From the NCBI GenBank assembly GCA_030411725.1, contig MU839856.1, positions 1-64,000 on the forward strand: a stretch of DNA of 64,000 nucleotides, read 5' to 3'. How positions within the stretch are numbered: position 1 is the first letter of the stretch; every line of letters starts with the position of its first letter. The notes under the pieces are model-generated. The model was not told the origin of the DNA, did not search any database, and worked only from the letters and a program-made list of their open reading frames with translations. The translations under genes and the position numbers were made by a program. Source of the DNA: Echria macrotheca (Eukaryota > Ascomycota > Sordariomycetes > Sordariales > Schizotheciaceae). Of this stretch, positions 1-10,557 are shown piece by piece.

Positions 1-95
1 ACCCTAACCCTAACCCTAACCCTAACCCTAACCCTAACCCTAACCCTAACCCTAACCCTAACCCTAACCCTAACCCTAACCCTAACCCTAACCCA
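1..95. repeat. Telomere, CCCTAA array
   Basis: The window opens with about 15 perfect copies of CCCTAA, the C-rich strand of a TTAGGG telomere. This is therefore a true left chromosome end. The array stops at about 94-95, where the sequence passes without any spacer into codons of a methyltransferase gene. No telomere-linked helicase gene, common at fungal chromosome ends, follows it. Confidence 0.98.
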
Positions 96-1148
96 CCACC
101 TGACCCTCCTTCTCGGCGGAAAGCTCTTTCTCGCGCCGATCGAGAAAGAAGTACAAGTACTGCTCTTGCCCCCAATTCAACCCCCCAGTTCCACATGGCT
201 GATAATGCGTACCGTGCAGAAAGTCCTCGATGTTGGCACAGGAATAGGTAAGCACCCCAACCTCGAACCTAAGCATTCTGGCTCACCGGCGCAGGCATCT
301 GGGCAATGTCCGTCCCCCACGTCCCTCCCCCAACCCACCCTAACCCGCTACCAGTGACTTCGCCGACGAGTTCCCCCAAGCCGAGGTAGTCGGCACAGAC
401 CTATCACCAACCCAAGCAAAATGGGTCCCCCCCAACGTCCGCTTCGAGCTCGACGACGCGACGCAGCCCTGGACGTGGGACGACAACGTCTTCGATTTCG
501 TCCACCTGCGCTATCTATTCGGTGGCATTGCCGACTGGAACCAGCTCTTTGCTGATGCCTTTCGCGTTTGCCGTCCCGGCGGTTGGGTTGAGAGTGGAGA
601 GGTCGAGGTTGATTTTGTTAGTGACGACGGCACAGTAAAACAGGATTCGTCATTGGCGCTTTGGGGAAAGATGTGTAACGAGACGGGGAAAAAGATTGGA
701 CGGCCGTTTACGGTGCTGACAGATGGGTTGCAGAGGGAGGGGATGGAGAAGGCGGGGTTTGTTGATATCAAGACCGTGGAGTATAAGGTGAGACCTTGTG
801 AACGTGTGCTTGTTGGGAGCTAAATGTTTTCAGTTGCCGGTTGGGGGGTGGCCGCAGGATTTCAAGCTTGCTGAGGTCGGGCAGTTTGTGAAGTTGACTT
901 TGGAGAATGACCTGGAGGGTGAGTATATTGAGAGGCAGCGAGCGCTGTCAGCTTTCGCCATGCTGAGTATTGCAGTTGCTAAGAGTTGAGCAGGATACTC
1001 GACCTTTATGTGGAATCAGGTGCTACAGTGGGGGGCGGACGAATATCAGATCTTTCTCATGGGAACACGCAAGGAGCTAAAGGATCGTGGCATCCATTCG
1101 TACCTGAGAGTGCGCTATGTCTATGGGAGAAAGCCAACCAACGACTGA
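94..1148 (+). pseudogene. SAM-dependent methyltransferase (TAM/LaeA-like), 5' end cut off by the telomere
   Basis: This is the remainder of a class I SAM methyltransferase of the fungal TAM/LaeA-like family, which usually has about 330-350 residues. Exons that join in frame are 94-150, 220-247, 295-307, 355-787, 834-918 and 994-1148 (256 codons plus TGA at 1146-1148). Readable motifs in order are HHLTLLLGGKLFLAPI, the SAM-binding loop VLDVGTGIGIWAIDFADEFP, an acidic GTDLSPTQ, DDATQPW, FDFVHLRYLFG, CRPGGW and the C-terminal YVYGRKP. All five introns are GT-AG; 151-219 has a multiple of three and no stop, so its removal is inferred from family alignment. The N-terminal 80-100 residues, start codon and promoter are missing because the telomere begins inside the reading frame. 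The remaining exons show no stop or frame error, so the loss looks recent. Expression is unlikely. Confidence 0.88.
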
Positions 1149-3479
1149 CCGCCCTTTTTAATCTTCTAAGCTAGTACCTATTACAAGAATGAAAGGACTT
1201 CATTATAATCGTTGATGCCCTGCGACTTGTTGCCTAGGCATTCCATTTGTAACTGCGCTAGGTGGAACAACCTGCTTCAAGTGTCAGTAATAGATGAGAA
1301 TTGGACGTCCCGATCATTTCATACGTGTCCCATTACTCAAGAATATACTCCTCTAAGCTATTTATCCCCTCCAGGTACCGCTTAGCGCCATTAGCTAGGG
1401 TATATTTGGCTTTCTTGAGTTCCTCCACGTCGTTAGTCTCAGTAGCTAGAAGCGAAGCCATGAGGAACTCTTCGTCGAAGTCGGCTTTCATCGCCAGCCT
1501 TCGCAGGATTCCATACATATCGGCAAGCCGGGTGAGTTTCCGCAAGTTGGGATCTTCAATCTTATTCAGGGAACCAAAGACCCGGTACCTCTCCTTTCCG
1601 CTCAAAACACCGGTCCGTCCCTTCCTGTAATCGGTCAGCCGCTCACGCGAAAGAACGCAGCTCGCCTCAACGCGCTCAATACGACCTCTTTCTCAAGCGA
1701 GAAGAGGGATGTTTGCGGCGGGGAGATTGGACCTAATATAAAAACAACTTCAGAACCCTCGTAACCCAAGCTAGCAACTCGCCTGTCAAGAAATTGAGGA
1801 TAAGTCTGCCATTCGAAACATAGACGCCATCCCGAGTGTACCATGGGTCCATCGCTCGCAACGCCACTTGGGCCACACCATCGACCAAGCGGCTTCAGTC
1901 GCTTTCTCCATTTTGACACGACAAAGGAGACGGCGCTTATAGAGCAGAACGTGCCGATGGACGCCCTTGTGGAGGCCACCTTGGAATATGGCCTCTTCCC
2001 CTTCGTCGTGATGGAATCCGAGCATCACCGTGACCGGTGGCTTCTCCGGAACATCGTGGGAAAGCAGTTCATTTTTATTTGGCAGTGTTGATTCTACCAT
2101 CAACTAGATTGAGATCTTGTTACCCAACGGCGACGTCGCCCGCGCCTCCAGGACCGAGAAACCCAACCTCTTCTGAGGGGCTACCCCGCCCTTGACACCC
2201 TTGGCGTTATCACGCTGCTGGAAGCCCAGCTTCGAGACGCTCAACAGTATGCCAAGCTTTGACTACCGCCACATCGGAGACTTCATGGATGTCGTCAAGG
2301 CCCTTCAGGATGAGACCTCGGAGCAGCATCCGGGATAAACGAATAATTTCCTCCCCCAACCTTAGCAATGGACTCGAATAAGCCGGATTTAAGGCTATAA
2401 CCGAACACGAATGTGTGAACCGTGGGAGGAAGGGGGCCACACTACGCAGTTTGGGGACATAGCCTTATGAAGGGTGCCTAACAGATATAAACTAAGGTAA
2501 GTTATATGGTAGTAGGGGACATTTATATGTTTTAGCATACTAATAGTAAGAACCATAAGCGCTAACACCTTTCCAATCAAGGGATCGGTATTGAAGAGTT
2601 TAAGACCTTGCATAATTCCAGACCAGAGATTTGCCATGCCCTCTGTTTCAGATCTTCGCTTATTCCTGTGTTTTCCTCGTTTTCCAGATCGATACGTGTA
2701 AGAACCTAGACAGTCTATTGCAGAAAGCGTTAGATGCAAACCGTTGTTTTTTGAGAGAAACTCTTACCTTTGCATCGTTCGAACAGATAACGATGCCAGC
2801 CGATCATGGTTGTTGAGACTTTCCATTACGGCCCTCGCAGCGTGTTTTGCAAAATTCAACTGGGCGCAACGGGACCCGAGACTGTAATATAATGGTATAT
2901 TTCTTTCTCTGTCTTTTGAGTCTTCAGAAGCAAAGCGTGGTTAGGGGGTGGAGGAGGAAATGGTGGTGGTGATGCGAGGACCCAAAACTGGGTCTTTGCA
3001 CCCTTACGGCCATTTTAGACTGTAGCAACTATAGCTCAGTTGGCACAAAACAGTGACCCCTTCGCCTAGTCTGGCTCAGTTTATTTCAGCTCAAGTTGGT
3101 AACTGCTGAGTTCCGAAGAAAGGCAAATTCGTGGTGTCGATTTTAGGGTACCTAGTGAAAACAGTCTTATTTGACCGCTATTTCTACACCTTGAGCATTC
3201 CACGACGTCCGTGGGTCTTAGCCTATCTAGTTCCATGGTATTTACTTAGTCTTCTGACTCGTAGATCCCTCGTAGACACGTCAAAGGTTGTATATCTCAT
3301 CTGTTTTCACCCCGCCACTACCTTAACTAAGGTACCAAACATGCCCACCTGTATATGGCGGCTGCATGGTCCCTAGACATTGCCGTCAACGATCGAATTG
3401 ACGTATCCCTTCCCGGTACCTCTTCCCGCATACTCTAGCGCCCTTACGCACGTTCATTCTCCCCGAGATGGTTCATGTT
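1149..3479. other. Subtelomeric spacer with a partial ORF on the minus strand
   Basis: No complete gene is supported. On the minus strand from about 1690 to 1333 an open frame ending at 1333 encodes about 115 residues of charged, helix-like sequence (motifs NLRKLTRLADMYG and DEEFLMASLL). It looks like the C-terminal part of a lost gene and matches no family I recognise. A plus-strand stretch of about 50 codons ending at 2091 is also protein-like, but it has no start context. From 2977 the spacer contains one copy of a dispersed repeat listed separately. Confidence 0.4.
2974..3160 (+). repeat. Dispersed repeat, copy A
   Basis: This stretch matches the reverse complement of 24290-24482 in colinear blocks. 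The blocks are AGGACCCAAA, TTACGGCCATTTT, GTAGCAACTATAGC, AGTTCCGAA and ATTTTAGGGTA, with small insertions and substitutions between them. Two diverged copies about 21 kb apart in opposite orientation indicate an old mobile element or solo terminal repeat. No coding capacity is visible. Confidence 0.75.
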
Positions 3480-4772
3480 TCACCGCTGTTCCCCTTCCTC
3501 TACTACTACCACACCCATTATAGGAAGTTGACTCTCCACACTCTCCACCGCGGCAGCTCTCTTTACCTGCGGCTCCAGATCCTTGGACGACCCCAGCGAG
3601 GAGAGGACATGCTCTCTCCCATCCTCATCATCCTGATCCTGTCCGGGGTAGTAGCCTCGGGAGATGTAGGGGAGGCTTCGCAGGGGCGGGCCGGGCGGGG
3701 TGCTGGTGAGGATGCCGGTGCGACGGAGGAGGTTCTCGAAAAACTGCTTGAGGGTCGGGATGCAGCTTGCTATGATGCTGTTTGTTTTTCTCATCCCATC
3801 ACTTTTAACGCAAAGTACATGTGATTTTTTAATTCGAGGAAACTAGGTAGATAGAGGAGAGAGACGAAGAAGGGGACTGGATCGAACGTACGCAAGTTTC
3901 ATCTCGAGGGCGCTTAGAATCGTTATGTCGACGTTATCCATCAGTGTGTCGCCCGTAACGCCATAGTCCTTGATCCTGGTCGTCTTAGCTAGGTATCGAG
4001 GCGGCGCTGGCGATGAGGCCGAGGCCCATGAGGACGATGAGGACGATGCGCTCACGCAGGAGGCGATTGATGGAGAGTATGAAAGGGACGGGCTGTTAAA
4101 AAGGGATGGATATACCGTCAGCTGTTTATCTTCCATACTTTCTTATAGGCGGATTCGACGGCCTAGAACCAAATACAACAGAGGACATAAGGTGAAGTAG
4201 AACGCACCGCAAAACTCAATACCACATCCGTGGTAATCGTTAACCCGGAGTTGATATAAATCGATGTCTGCGCGACCTGTGGATCCATACACTTGGCGTT
4301 GGGATTACTGTGGTCCCATACGGCCCACAGAGGCGTACAGAGCGACAGCTGGAAAGCATTAGAGCTAATAGCAATGCCGACGGCCACTACGGCTACCGAG
4401 GCTAGCAAGACGCGCCAGACGCGGCTGTCGCGGCGCAGGCGGAACAGCATCCAGGCGATGCTGAGTTTGGCGAAGGCTAGAGCCCAGGGGTAGGGAGGCT
4501 GGCTGACGAAAAGGTATTTCTCGGCAAGCATCTGGTCTTCGGGGGCCACGTAGTAGTTATGGCGCGCCACGCCGTAACGCACGCTGGCTAGCATGATGGA
4601 CCAACTCGCGAGGTCGAATACCACGGCGGCCGTGACGAAGGCGTCGTCGAGGCCGAGGCGGAACGTCGGCGTTGAGCGCGTCCACATCCGAGCCGCGTAC
4701 AGGATCCAGCTTACCACGTGGAGGGCGCCCGTCACGCCGATGAGGAGCTGGGCCCGCGAGACATCGGGCCCG

Positions 4773-4807
<35 letters not shown>

Positions 4808-4816
4808 GCCTGTCAT
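3480..4816 (-). pseudogene. Fungal rhodopsin-fold integral membrane protein, frameshifted
   Basis: The protein resembles the fungal rhodopsin-domain family (seven-helix membrane proteins related to PTH11-type receptors). The start ATG is at 4816. Exons are 4816-4208, 4092-3892 and 3777-3480, with GT-AG introns of 115 and 114 nt. Residues 1-20 are a polyproline tract encoded by a CGG/GGC run. Several hydrophobic segments follow, including WSIMLASVRYGVARH, YPWALAFAKLSIAWMLFRL and TSIYINSGLTITTDVVLSFA. The second exon gives RLLRERIVLIVLMGLG and then KTTRIKDYGVTGD, the usual motif before the last helix. Within exon 2, at about 3996-3986, the frame jumps by one base between ASAASI and KTTRIKDYG; the exons sum to 3n+1. 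This is either a real inactivating mutation or a single-base sequence error. The tail after ASCIPTLKQFFENLLRR is cytoplasmic-like. Confidence 0.8.
4771..4806. repeat. CGG/GGC trinucleotide microsatellite
   Basis: About 11-12 tandem GGC units lie just after the start codon of the rhodopsin-like gene. On the coding strand they encode 12-13 consecutive prolines. Such runs change length easily and can cause assembly or frame errors. Confidence 0.9.
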
Positions 4817-7429
4817 CCTGGTGGATCACGATTCGGTCCGCCGGACGGGACCGGGACGACTGAGAGTGGTGGACTACCTCTCAGGCCAGAGAGACATGCC
4901 ATGGGATACAACGACTGAGAAGATGGGACCGTTGGGGAAAAGGGTTGGCTGTTACGTCCGGAGAGGGAGAGAGGGGAGAGATATGGTTCTTTGCTACGGT
5001 GTACGGAGGAATGTGATGAGGGAGGACTTGGGTGCAGTCTCTGCAGAACGAACCAGGCCGGGGCGGCGGTCGAGCTGGGTTCGGGGATGATCGCTTGCAT
5101 CTGCACGCATTCGCATGCACAAAACCCAGTAAACAAGAATCCCGGTGAGCAAAGCGCCCCCCGTCGTCAGCTCCGAACCCCTGGCCAACCAATCACCGAC
5201 GTGGTAATAGCCATGCACGAGGGTGGCACTAGCATCTGCAACGGTGAGAATCCAGGAGTCCACGACTGGACTGGGTTGTTGGCGTAAGCCCAGTGCGAGG
5301 AAGCGAGGAGGACCAAACAGTTCGTGCCTAGGTGCGCTTCGACACCAGGTTGGCAATCGACCTACCTAGCAGGGTGTTGGTTGTCCAGTGTTTCAGCAGT
5401 TATGACTGGATGGATTGCCCGCAATATACTGCACAGTCCGAGGTTCGGGTTACCAGTCAAATTCCGACGAGTTTGGAGGGTGACATGCTGGGAATAGGAG
5501 CTTGCAGCTGCGCCAAAATCTTAACCCTGCTGTTGTTTGGTACCTTAGCAAAACAGAAAAGGCACTGCCCAGTCCCGATTCCTGAGAGTGAGTCAAGAAG
5601 GGGAAGGGGGTCTCCTTATCCATTAATGCGATAATTGTCTTGTCAACCAACAATGAACGTGAAACTGCGGTGCAAATATGCAAATTAGAAAGGTTCGAGT
5701 ATCGCGCAGGGGGTGGGGTTATCCCCATCCCGCTCGTGGTCGACACGGCTCGGAAGTGAATTACTTCAGTCGCGACAGCGGACGCTCCCGCAGCCTTGGC
5801 GTAGAATCCAGCTGCCGGAGCGGGCCGGAATTGTGGGCCCCCGGGCAAAGTGGCCTATTTCCTCCGCCGCGCAACAACGATGGACCCAAACCTTTCCTCT
5901 ATAGTAACATTGAGGTATACAACGGCCCGTTGAGCCCGTGAATTGCTGACGTTGTAGAAATACAGATTGAAAGAAAGAAGGTTACTACTGACGACTGTAT
6001 GTCAGGCCGGTTATCCGGGCCAGAATAAGGAGTAGTAGTAGTGCGGATAGAGCTCCCAACCCAGGTAGGAACAGCAGCTGGGGGTGGGCGGGCTACAGCA
6101 TTAAACTCTGGCCTACTCAAGACACAGGAATTCTCCTGCTTTCTTATGGTTTCCATTCCTCGAAGCAGTTCTGTGACCAGCCTTGCTCTTACTTGCCATC
6201 CAAGCTATACCCGCACTCAGGCTGCAATCCTGTCCTTGCGTGCTGAAATCTATGCAGGCCTATTTAATAACCCTCTGTAACCCTACACCATGGCGTTTAC
6301 TCTAGTAATCCCGATCTAGTCGTCGTGATCCCGATCCTCCGGCCGGAACTGATTGGTCGCCGACCTGACACCCATCCGGCGTTGCGAGCACACCGGCTTC
6401 GGCGACCGAGGTCACAACGTTCTCGAGCCAGCGAACACGTTTACTACTTACGGTACAAGCTACGATTACAAATACACCAAGACACCTGTGGTTAGATAGG
6501 AAAGAAGAAAACTTACCGGAGGCACCTTTAGCAACCTTATAACCTCCATAAACTCGCCGGCCATGATATGATAAAAGTAGCATGTCCCAGTAATCGACCA
6601 AGAGACCTCACTAACAGGGCTACCAACCGCATGACGGAGAACAAAAGGAACGCAAGATCCGAATAAAATGGCGATTCTATCCCGTTCCCGTGTCCCGGAA
6701 GGCATCAACCCCTAGTGCCGGTTTGACACCACGGCTAGTTTTCAGCCGCGCAGCCTCCTCTGGACTATAGAATGAAAGCCAAGAATGGAGTCTCCCGGGT
6801 TGCCACCCAAGTCCCTTACGTCCTTAATGTCGATATAGCCGATCCAAGCGAGAAAGCGGATGATTGAGCCGCCGATGCAGCGTTGAGCGAGCTGTTGGTC
6901 AACCAGTGTGAGTGGCTCCCGAGGGAAGGTAGTACTCCGACCAGCAAGGTCGACAGGAGAATAAACCCGTGGTAGAACTCAGAGTCGGATAGGAGTCTCC
7001 CTTTGCCTGCACCTCGGATGCCCGCATAAAACAGAAAGATAGAATGAATCCCTGTAGCAGCGTGAAATGTCGGACCCAGAGCGCGCACGCCTACCAAAAA
7101 CTTCCCCGGCTCCCCCCTTCCTCAATTTATGCGCCTCAGGTAACTTCAGCCATGGCCAAGATGAGCACTCTCTTTTGACACCGGGTTGCGCTTCAAATTA
7201 TTTCCCTGTAGGCTGAGGTGAGACTTGGGCTTTCGCAATACAGACCGGATCCTATGGTATCAGACATAAGTAACTTACTGCAGTGCTACGCCGCATCAAA
7301 CCCTTCTCTAAGCCTTTTTATGGCTATCCCGGCAGTGCGCCACCAGTTTTGGCGTCTCCCGCGAGATTTCTGCCGAGGTGGGGTGTATTGGGTTGGGTGG
7401 TTGGATGCGTTCTTGCTGAGTCTGTTTAT
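4817..7429. other. Spacer without a supported gene
   Basis: I see only short, overlapping open frames here (for example minus-strand frames at 4994-5356 and 5450-5848) without start context, conserved motifs or plausible splice structure. Nothing in the stretch resembles a transposase or a known fungal protein. It is best left as decayed subtelomeric sequence. Confidence 0.5.
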
Positions 7430-7894
7430 CTAGGGTAAGTCGGAAAGGGACAAGGCGATGGAACTAGCCGCTAATTCGTTGTCCCTCTGTCCGTTATGGA
7501 CTCGGTAGGGTCGCTCCCGATAGGTCGCCCGGTGGGCGGATACAACCGTGTTCTTGACATCTTGAAGATTTTTGCCGAAATGCTTGAGGCCATAGAGGCT
7601 CGTGGCGAGGGCATCAACTTGTCTCTCGTCCAAGACACTCAGCAACTGGCCTGTGCCAGGACGACGTGCCCTTTCCCAATCCTTGCTGAGGACTTGGACC
7701 AGCTCAATGTGATTCCTCCTCTCTTCCTGAAGTGCCATGAGCTTCCTCCCGTCGGGCCCGCCTTCCATCTTGACCTTTGTCTCCTCGTTGCGCACGAGGT
7801 AGTCAGGGTAGTCGAGCGTTGCATCATTGTATGGAGTAATCGAGTTTTCCTTGAGAAACAATCCAAACCTTGTCCAGAGGCGCTCTAACGGAAA
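7430..7894 (-). CDS. Hypothetical protein, possibly a fragment
   Basis: This is a 154-residue open frame starting at ATG 7894 (MFPLERLWTRFG). The sequence is charged and protein-like: NDATLDYPDYLVRNEETKVKM followed by a helical stretch with ALQEERRNHIELVQVLSKDWERARR and LATSLYGLKHFGKNLQDVKN. After about residue 120 the composition becomes less convincing, so the true 3' end may be an unseen splice site. I do not recognise the family. Neighbouring spacers are gene-free on both sides, and it may be the surviving exon of a larger lost gene. Confidence 0.35.
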   Translation of the reverse strand, partial: FPLERLWTRFGLFLKENSITPYNDATLDYPDYLVRNEETKVKMEGGPDGRKLMALQEERRNHIELVQVLSKDWERARRPGTGQLLSVLDERQVDALATSLYGLKHFGKNLQDVKNTVVSAHRATYRERPYRVHNGQRDNELAASSIALSLSDLP

Positions 7895-7942
7895 CATCAA
7901 CAATGCTCCGATTGCGATCGATGTACTTCTAGGGGGACACAA

Positions 7943-8600
7943 GGATCATATACCCCCCCTCACACTTCAGCAGCCCATTCCGGCTCGCTGCTGGTGACAA
8001 ACAGCGCGCATTCCAGCAACACGATCAGCTCCTTTCTCACTCTCAGTGCGTTCCTCTCCGCAATCTTCGCCGGTCTCTTCACACTCACTAGGCCGCAAAC
8101 TGGCGCTCTGGGCTGCGTGCGTATTCACCGCCGTCTATACGGTCTTGGTCTGGGTTCGGGTCCGGTCGGGGTCTGGGTTCGAGTTTGGGTTTGGTTGTGG
8201 GGCCGAGAGGGTTTGAGTCCGAATGTAACTTCAGCTTTCCGTCCGGGTCTAAGTTCCAAGTACTGGGGGACCCCGAGCCCGAATATCCGAGGTTTGTCTC
8301 GCGCGTTTGTTAGCAGCTTCTAGTGTTCTACGGGCTAACGCACTGTGCTGCTGATAGGAAGCAATTTTTGTCGGTGTTGGCATTGGTATGTTTAGGTATA
8401 ATGCGCCCTTCTGGCAAGCGTAGCATTTCTTGTAGGCGTTTTCCCCGGTTTCTACCTTGTCGTTATCAAATAGCTTTACTTGTAATGACGGTGGCTTATT
8501 GCTACCGCTCGGAGCAGTATTTTCGCTTTCACTATCTAGTAAATCTCTTATAACTACACTCTGAATTCCACTTATTGCAACAATCTCTGCATATCTTGGA
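7943..8600. other. Spacer with a degenerate hexamer array
   Basis: No gene is supported. At about 8140-8235 a plus-strand run built from GGTCTG, GGTTCG and GGTTTG-like hexamers resembles two other arrays in the window (16.8 and 18.7 kb). Open frames through it only reflect the repeat. Confidence 0.5.
8140..8235. repeat. Degenerate hexamer array 1 (GGGTYYG type)
   Basis: Successive 6-nt units such as GGTCTG, GGTTCG, GGTCCG and GGTTTG run for about 95 bases. The array relates to the CCCAAA/CCCGAA units of the 16.8 kb and 18.7 kb arrays on the opposite strand. Confidence 0.6.
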
Positions 8601-9983
8601 TTAGCCCTTCCTCCTTTTTACTACCCCTGGTTTTGTAAGTCGAGTACTGGGAGTAACAGCCGGCTGAACACTGTTCACATCCCCAACAGGTACAGAAGCG
8701 GAATCAATCGCATCCCTTACCTCCTGAGAAAGCCCTGTTGTGTCAGAAACCGACAAAACATCAAAATCTATCGCAGGCAGCTGGTTGATAGCAGAGCAGA
8801 TTCTTTCAAAATGCGCCGGCATCCATGTGTCATAGACGTTTTTTGTGAATCGATACGCCGTCCACTTCTCTCTCCCATCCAGTGCGGTGAAGTCGAACTT
8901 GTGTATTGGATGGCGGTAATACTTGGTATCCTCGACGGAGATCACCGGATAGTGGCCGTATATCCTCACAGTACAATGGTCATGTGAAACGGAAAAAGCG
9001 AGGATTTGGCGGTCGACCTCGCTTTCACGCTTGACAGCGCGAAACAGCTCGACGATGGCCCGCACCGCCAGTGTCATGCTATGCGCATTCTGGCGATCTG
9101 CAACATCAAGTGCCCCAGTGCCACACTTCACCTCACATGTCAGGAACGGAAAGTACATATAGTACGTGGCCAAAAACAAAGACCGGTCCCCGGCAATGAA
9201 GTCGCCAATGAACGGCGATAACTTTGTGAGCTGGTCGTCCGTGAACGCGCTCCGTCTGAAACCTACGGAGTAGTCGGGTTGTGGACGAGTTCCGGTGAGG
9301 GGAATCGAGTTATTCCAGCCTTCGTTGACGCTCTCGGTGAGGCGTTTGAGGTGGCTGGCACCGTACGTGCAAAGTATTTCGGCCGACGGGACAATCAGCG
9401 ACGTGATATCCCGGATCACTCTCGCCTCGTTCCTGTCCTCCACATTGCGACATGTTGATTCGAAGACATCAGAATGAAACAAGGACCCCTGCGGCTCAAC
9501 CTGGGCCGTCTCAAGCAGCTTCTGACAGAGAATTTTGCTGTCATCAGTCACCCCCAAGTCGGATTTGTCCATGAAGCTGCCTTTTGTCTCAAGCAGCATC
9601 TTGTATCGTGGGTCCCGATATGGTGCACTTTTCTCCTCCCTTGGCCTCCGATCGCTAGGCGTTGTGGAGGCTGCAGAATTCGACCGCTTGCGGGAGAGAC
9701 TAGGAGAGGATCTCTTGCGTGCGAGCAGACGATCTATGTCAGGAACGGCATCCATGGTTGCTTCGGCCCAGGATTGATCCTCTGGCCAGCGCCCTTTTTC
9801 AGCCCAAAAAGCAACGGGGTCAATTTTCGTAGCGTCACCCTCCGTTGCTATGTTCTCTGTCGTGTATGAAAGGGTTTTCCGACTTCGCTTGACTGACGGC
9901 TGTGGGCCAGCGTCGGGGATACCATGCCCTGGTCGCTTCCGGGTGTGCCTACGAGTCTGAACAGGTGTCGGGAGATCCTGCAT
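8601..9983 (-). CDS. DUF7924-domain protein with PD-(D/E)XK nuclease-like core
   Basis: This single-exon gene encodes 460 residues from ATG 9983; an in-frame TTG further out was not used. Residues 1-130 are basic and low in complexity, with likely nuclear targeting (RRHTRKRPGHG, SVKRSRK). The region from about 150 to 400 matches what I know of the fungal DUF7924 family: FESTCRNVEDRNEARVIRDI, RPQPDYSVGF, FIGDFIAGDRSLFLATYYMY, FPFLTCEVKCG, DRQNAHSMTLAVRAIVELF, HDHCTVRIYGHYPVI and KWTAYRFTKNVYDTWMP. PD at 236-237 followed by E284-V-K286 and a Q shortly after fits the PD-(D/E)XK nuclease core; that activity is my inference. The gene diverges from the HET-domain gene across a 574-bp intergenic region, which suggests a shared promoter. 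Reading frame and motifs are intact. The catalytic role is unproven, and the family lacks a described function as far as I know. Confidence 0.88.
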   Translation of the reverse strand: MQDLPTPVQTRRHTRKRPGHGIPDAGPQPSVKRSRKTLSYTTENIATEGDATKIDPVAFWAEKGRWPEDQSWAEATMDAVPDIDRLLARKRSSPSLSRKRSNSAASTTPSDRRPREEKSAPYRDPRYKMLLETKGSFMDKSDLGVTDDSKILCQKLLETAQVEPQGSLFHSDVFESTCRNVEDRNEARVIRDITSLIVPSAEILCTYGASHLKRLTESVNEGWNNSIPLTGTRPQPDYSVGFRRSAFTDDQLTKLSPFIGDFIAGDRSLFLATYYMYFPFLTCEVKCGTGALDVADRQNAHSMTLAVRAIVELFRAVKRESEVDRQILAFSVSHDHCTVRIYGHYPVISVEDTKYYRHPIHKFDFTALDGREKWTAYRFTKNVYDTWMPAHFERICSAINQLPAIDFDVLSVSDTTGLSQEVRDAIDSASVPVGDVNSVQPAVTPSTRLTKPGVVKRRKG

Positions 9984-10557
9984 CTGTGTCTTAGCATGCA
10001 ATCCAGCCGATAGATGCTATTATGAAACGTACGTGGTGGGAAGGCGCGTTGACAATTGATGGGAGGGGGGAGTTGCATTTGGTGGCGTGGTGCGCCTGGT
10101 GGTTGGCCTGGGGTTGCGCGCGAGTTGGAGACGCGCTTTTGTGAGATGGTGTTCCCCGCGGTCGCGTCCCTGTTAATTGTGAGTAAAAGACGCAGGTTGG
10201 CGCTGTGGATCACAAATACCTTGCCGTTCTGACGACGGGGATGAGACCGCGCCCCGGGCAGATCTCGGGACTCGAGTTCGGACCATGGCGATGAGCAGAG
10301 TTTGTGTCTTCAGAGACAGCGACACGTCGAGATTGATGCCCAATGCCGGCGGCTTGTCGGGCGCAGAGATCCCCGCCCGGTTTTCGAAGGGCCTCTTGGC
10401 CAATCATGTCCGGCCTTCAGTTTTGCCGAACCTCAGCCCTTGCCGCGAGTGCGAAGGCCAGTTGAATCCGCCGTGACAGACACTCAGCAAACTCGACCAC
10501 ATTGGAAGACATTTATCCCCGCTTTTGTCTTCAAACTCCAGGGAGTCGCCCCGCATC
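9984..10557. promoter_or_regulatory. Divergent promoter region between DUF7924 and HET genes
   Basis: A 574-base intergenic stretch separates the two start codons, which face away from each other. It has no convincing gene of its own and no clear TATA box. Its only supported role is as the shared upstream region of both genes. Confidence 0.5.

Noticed and set aside
1333..1605. Complete small gene on the minus strand
   Set aside because: The nominal start is a TTG inside a longer open frame without an ATG, so it is better read as the end of a lost gene.
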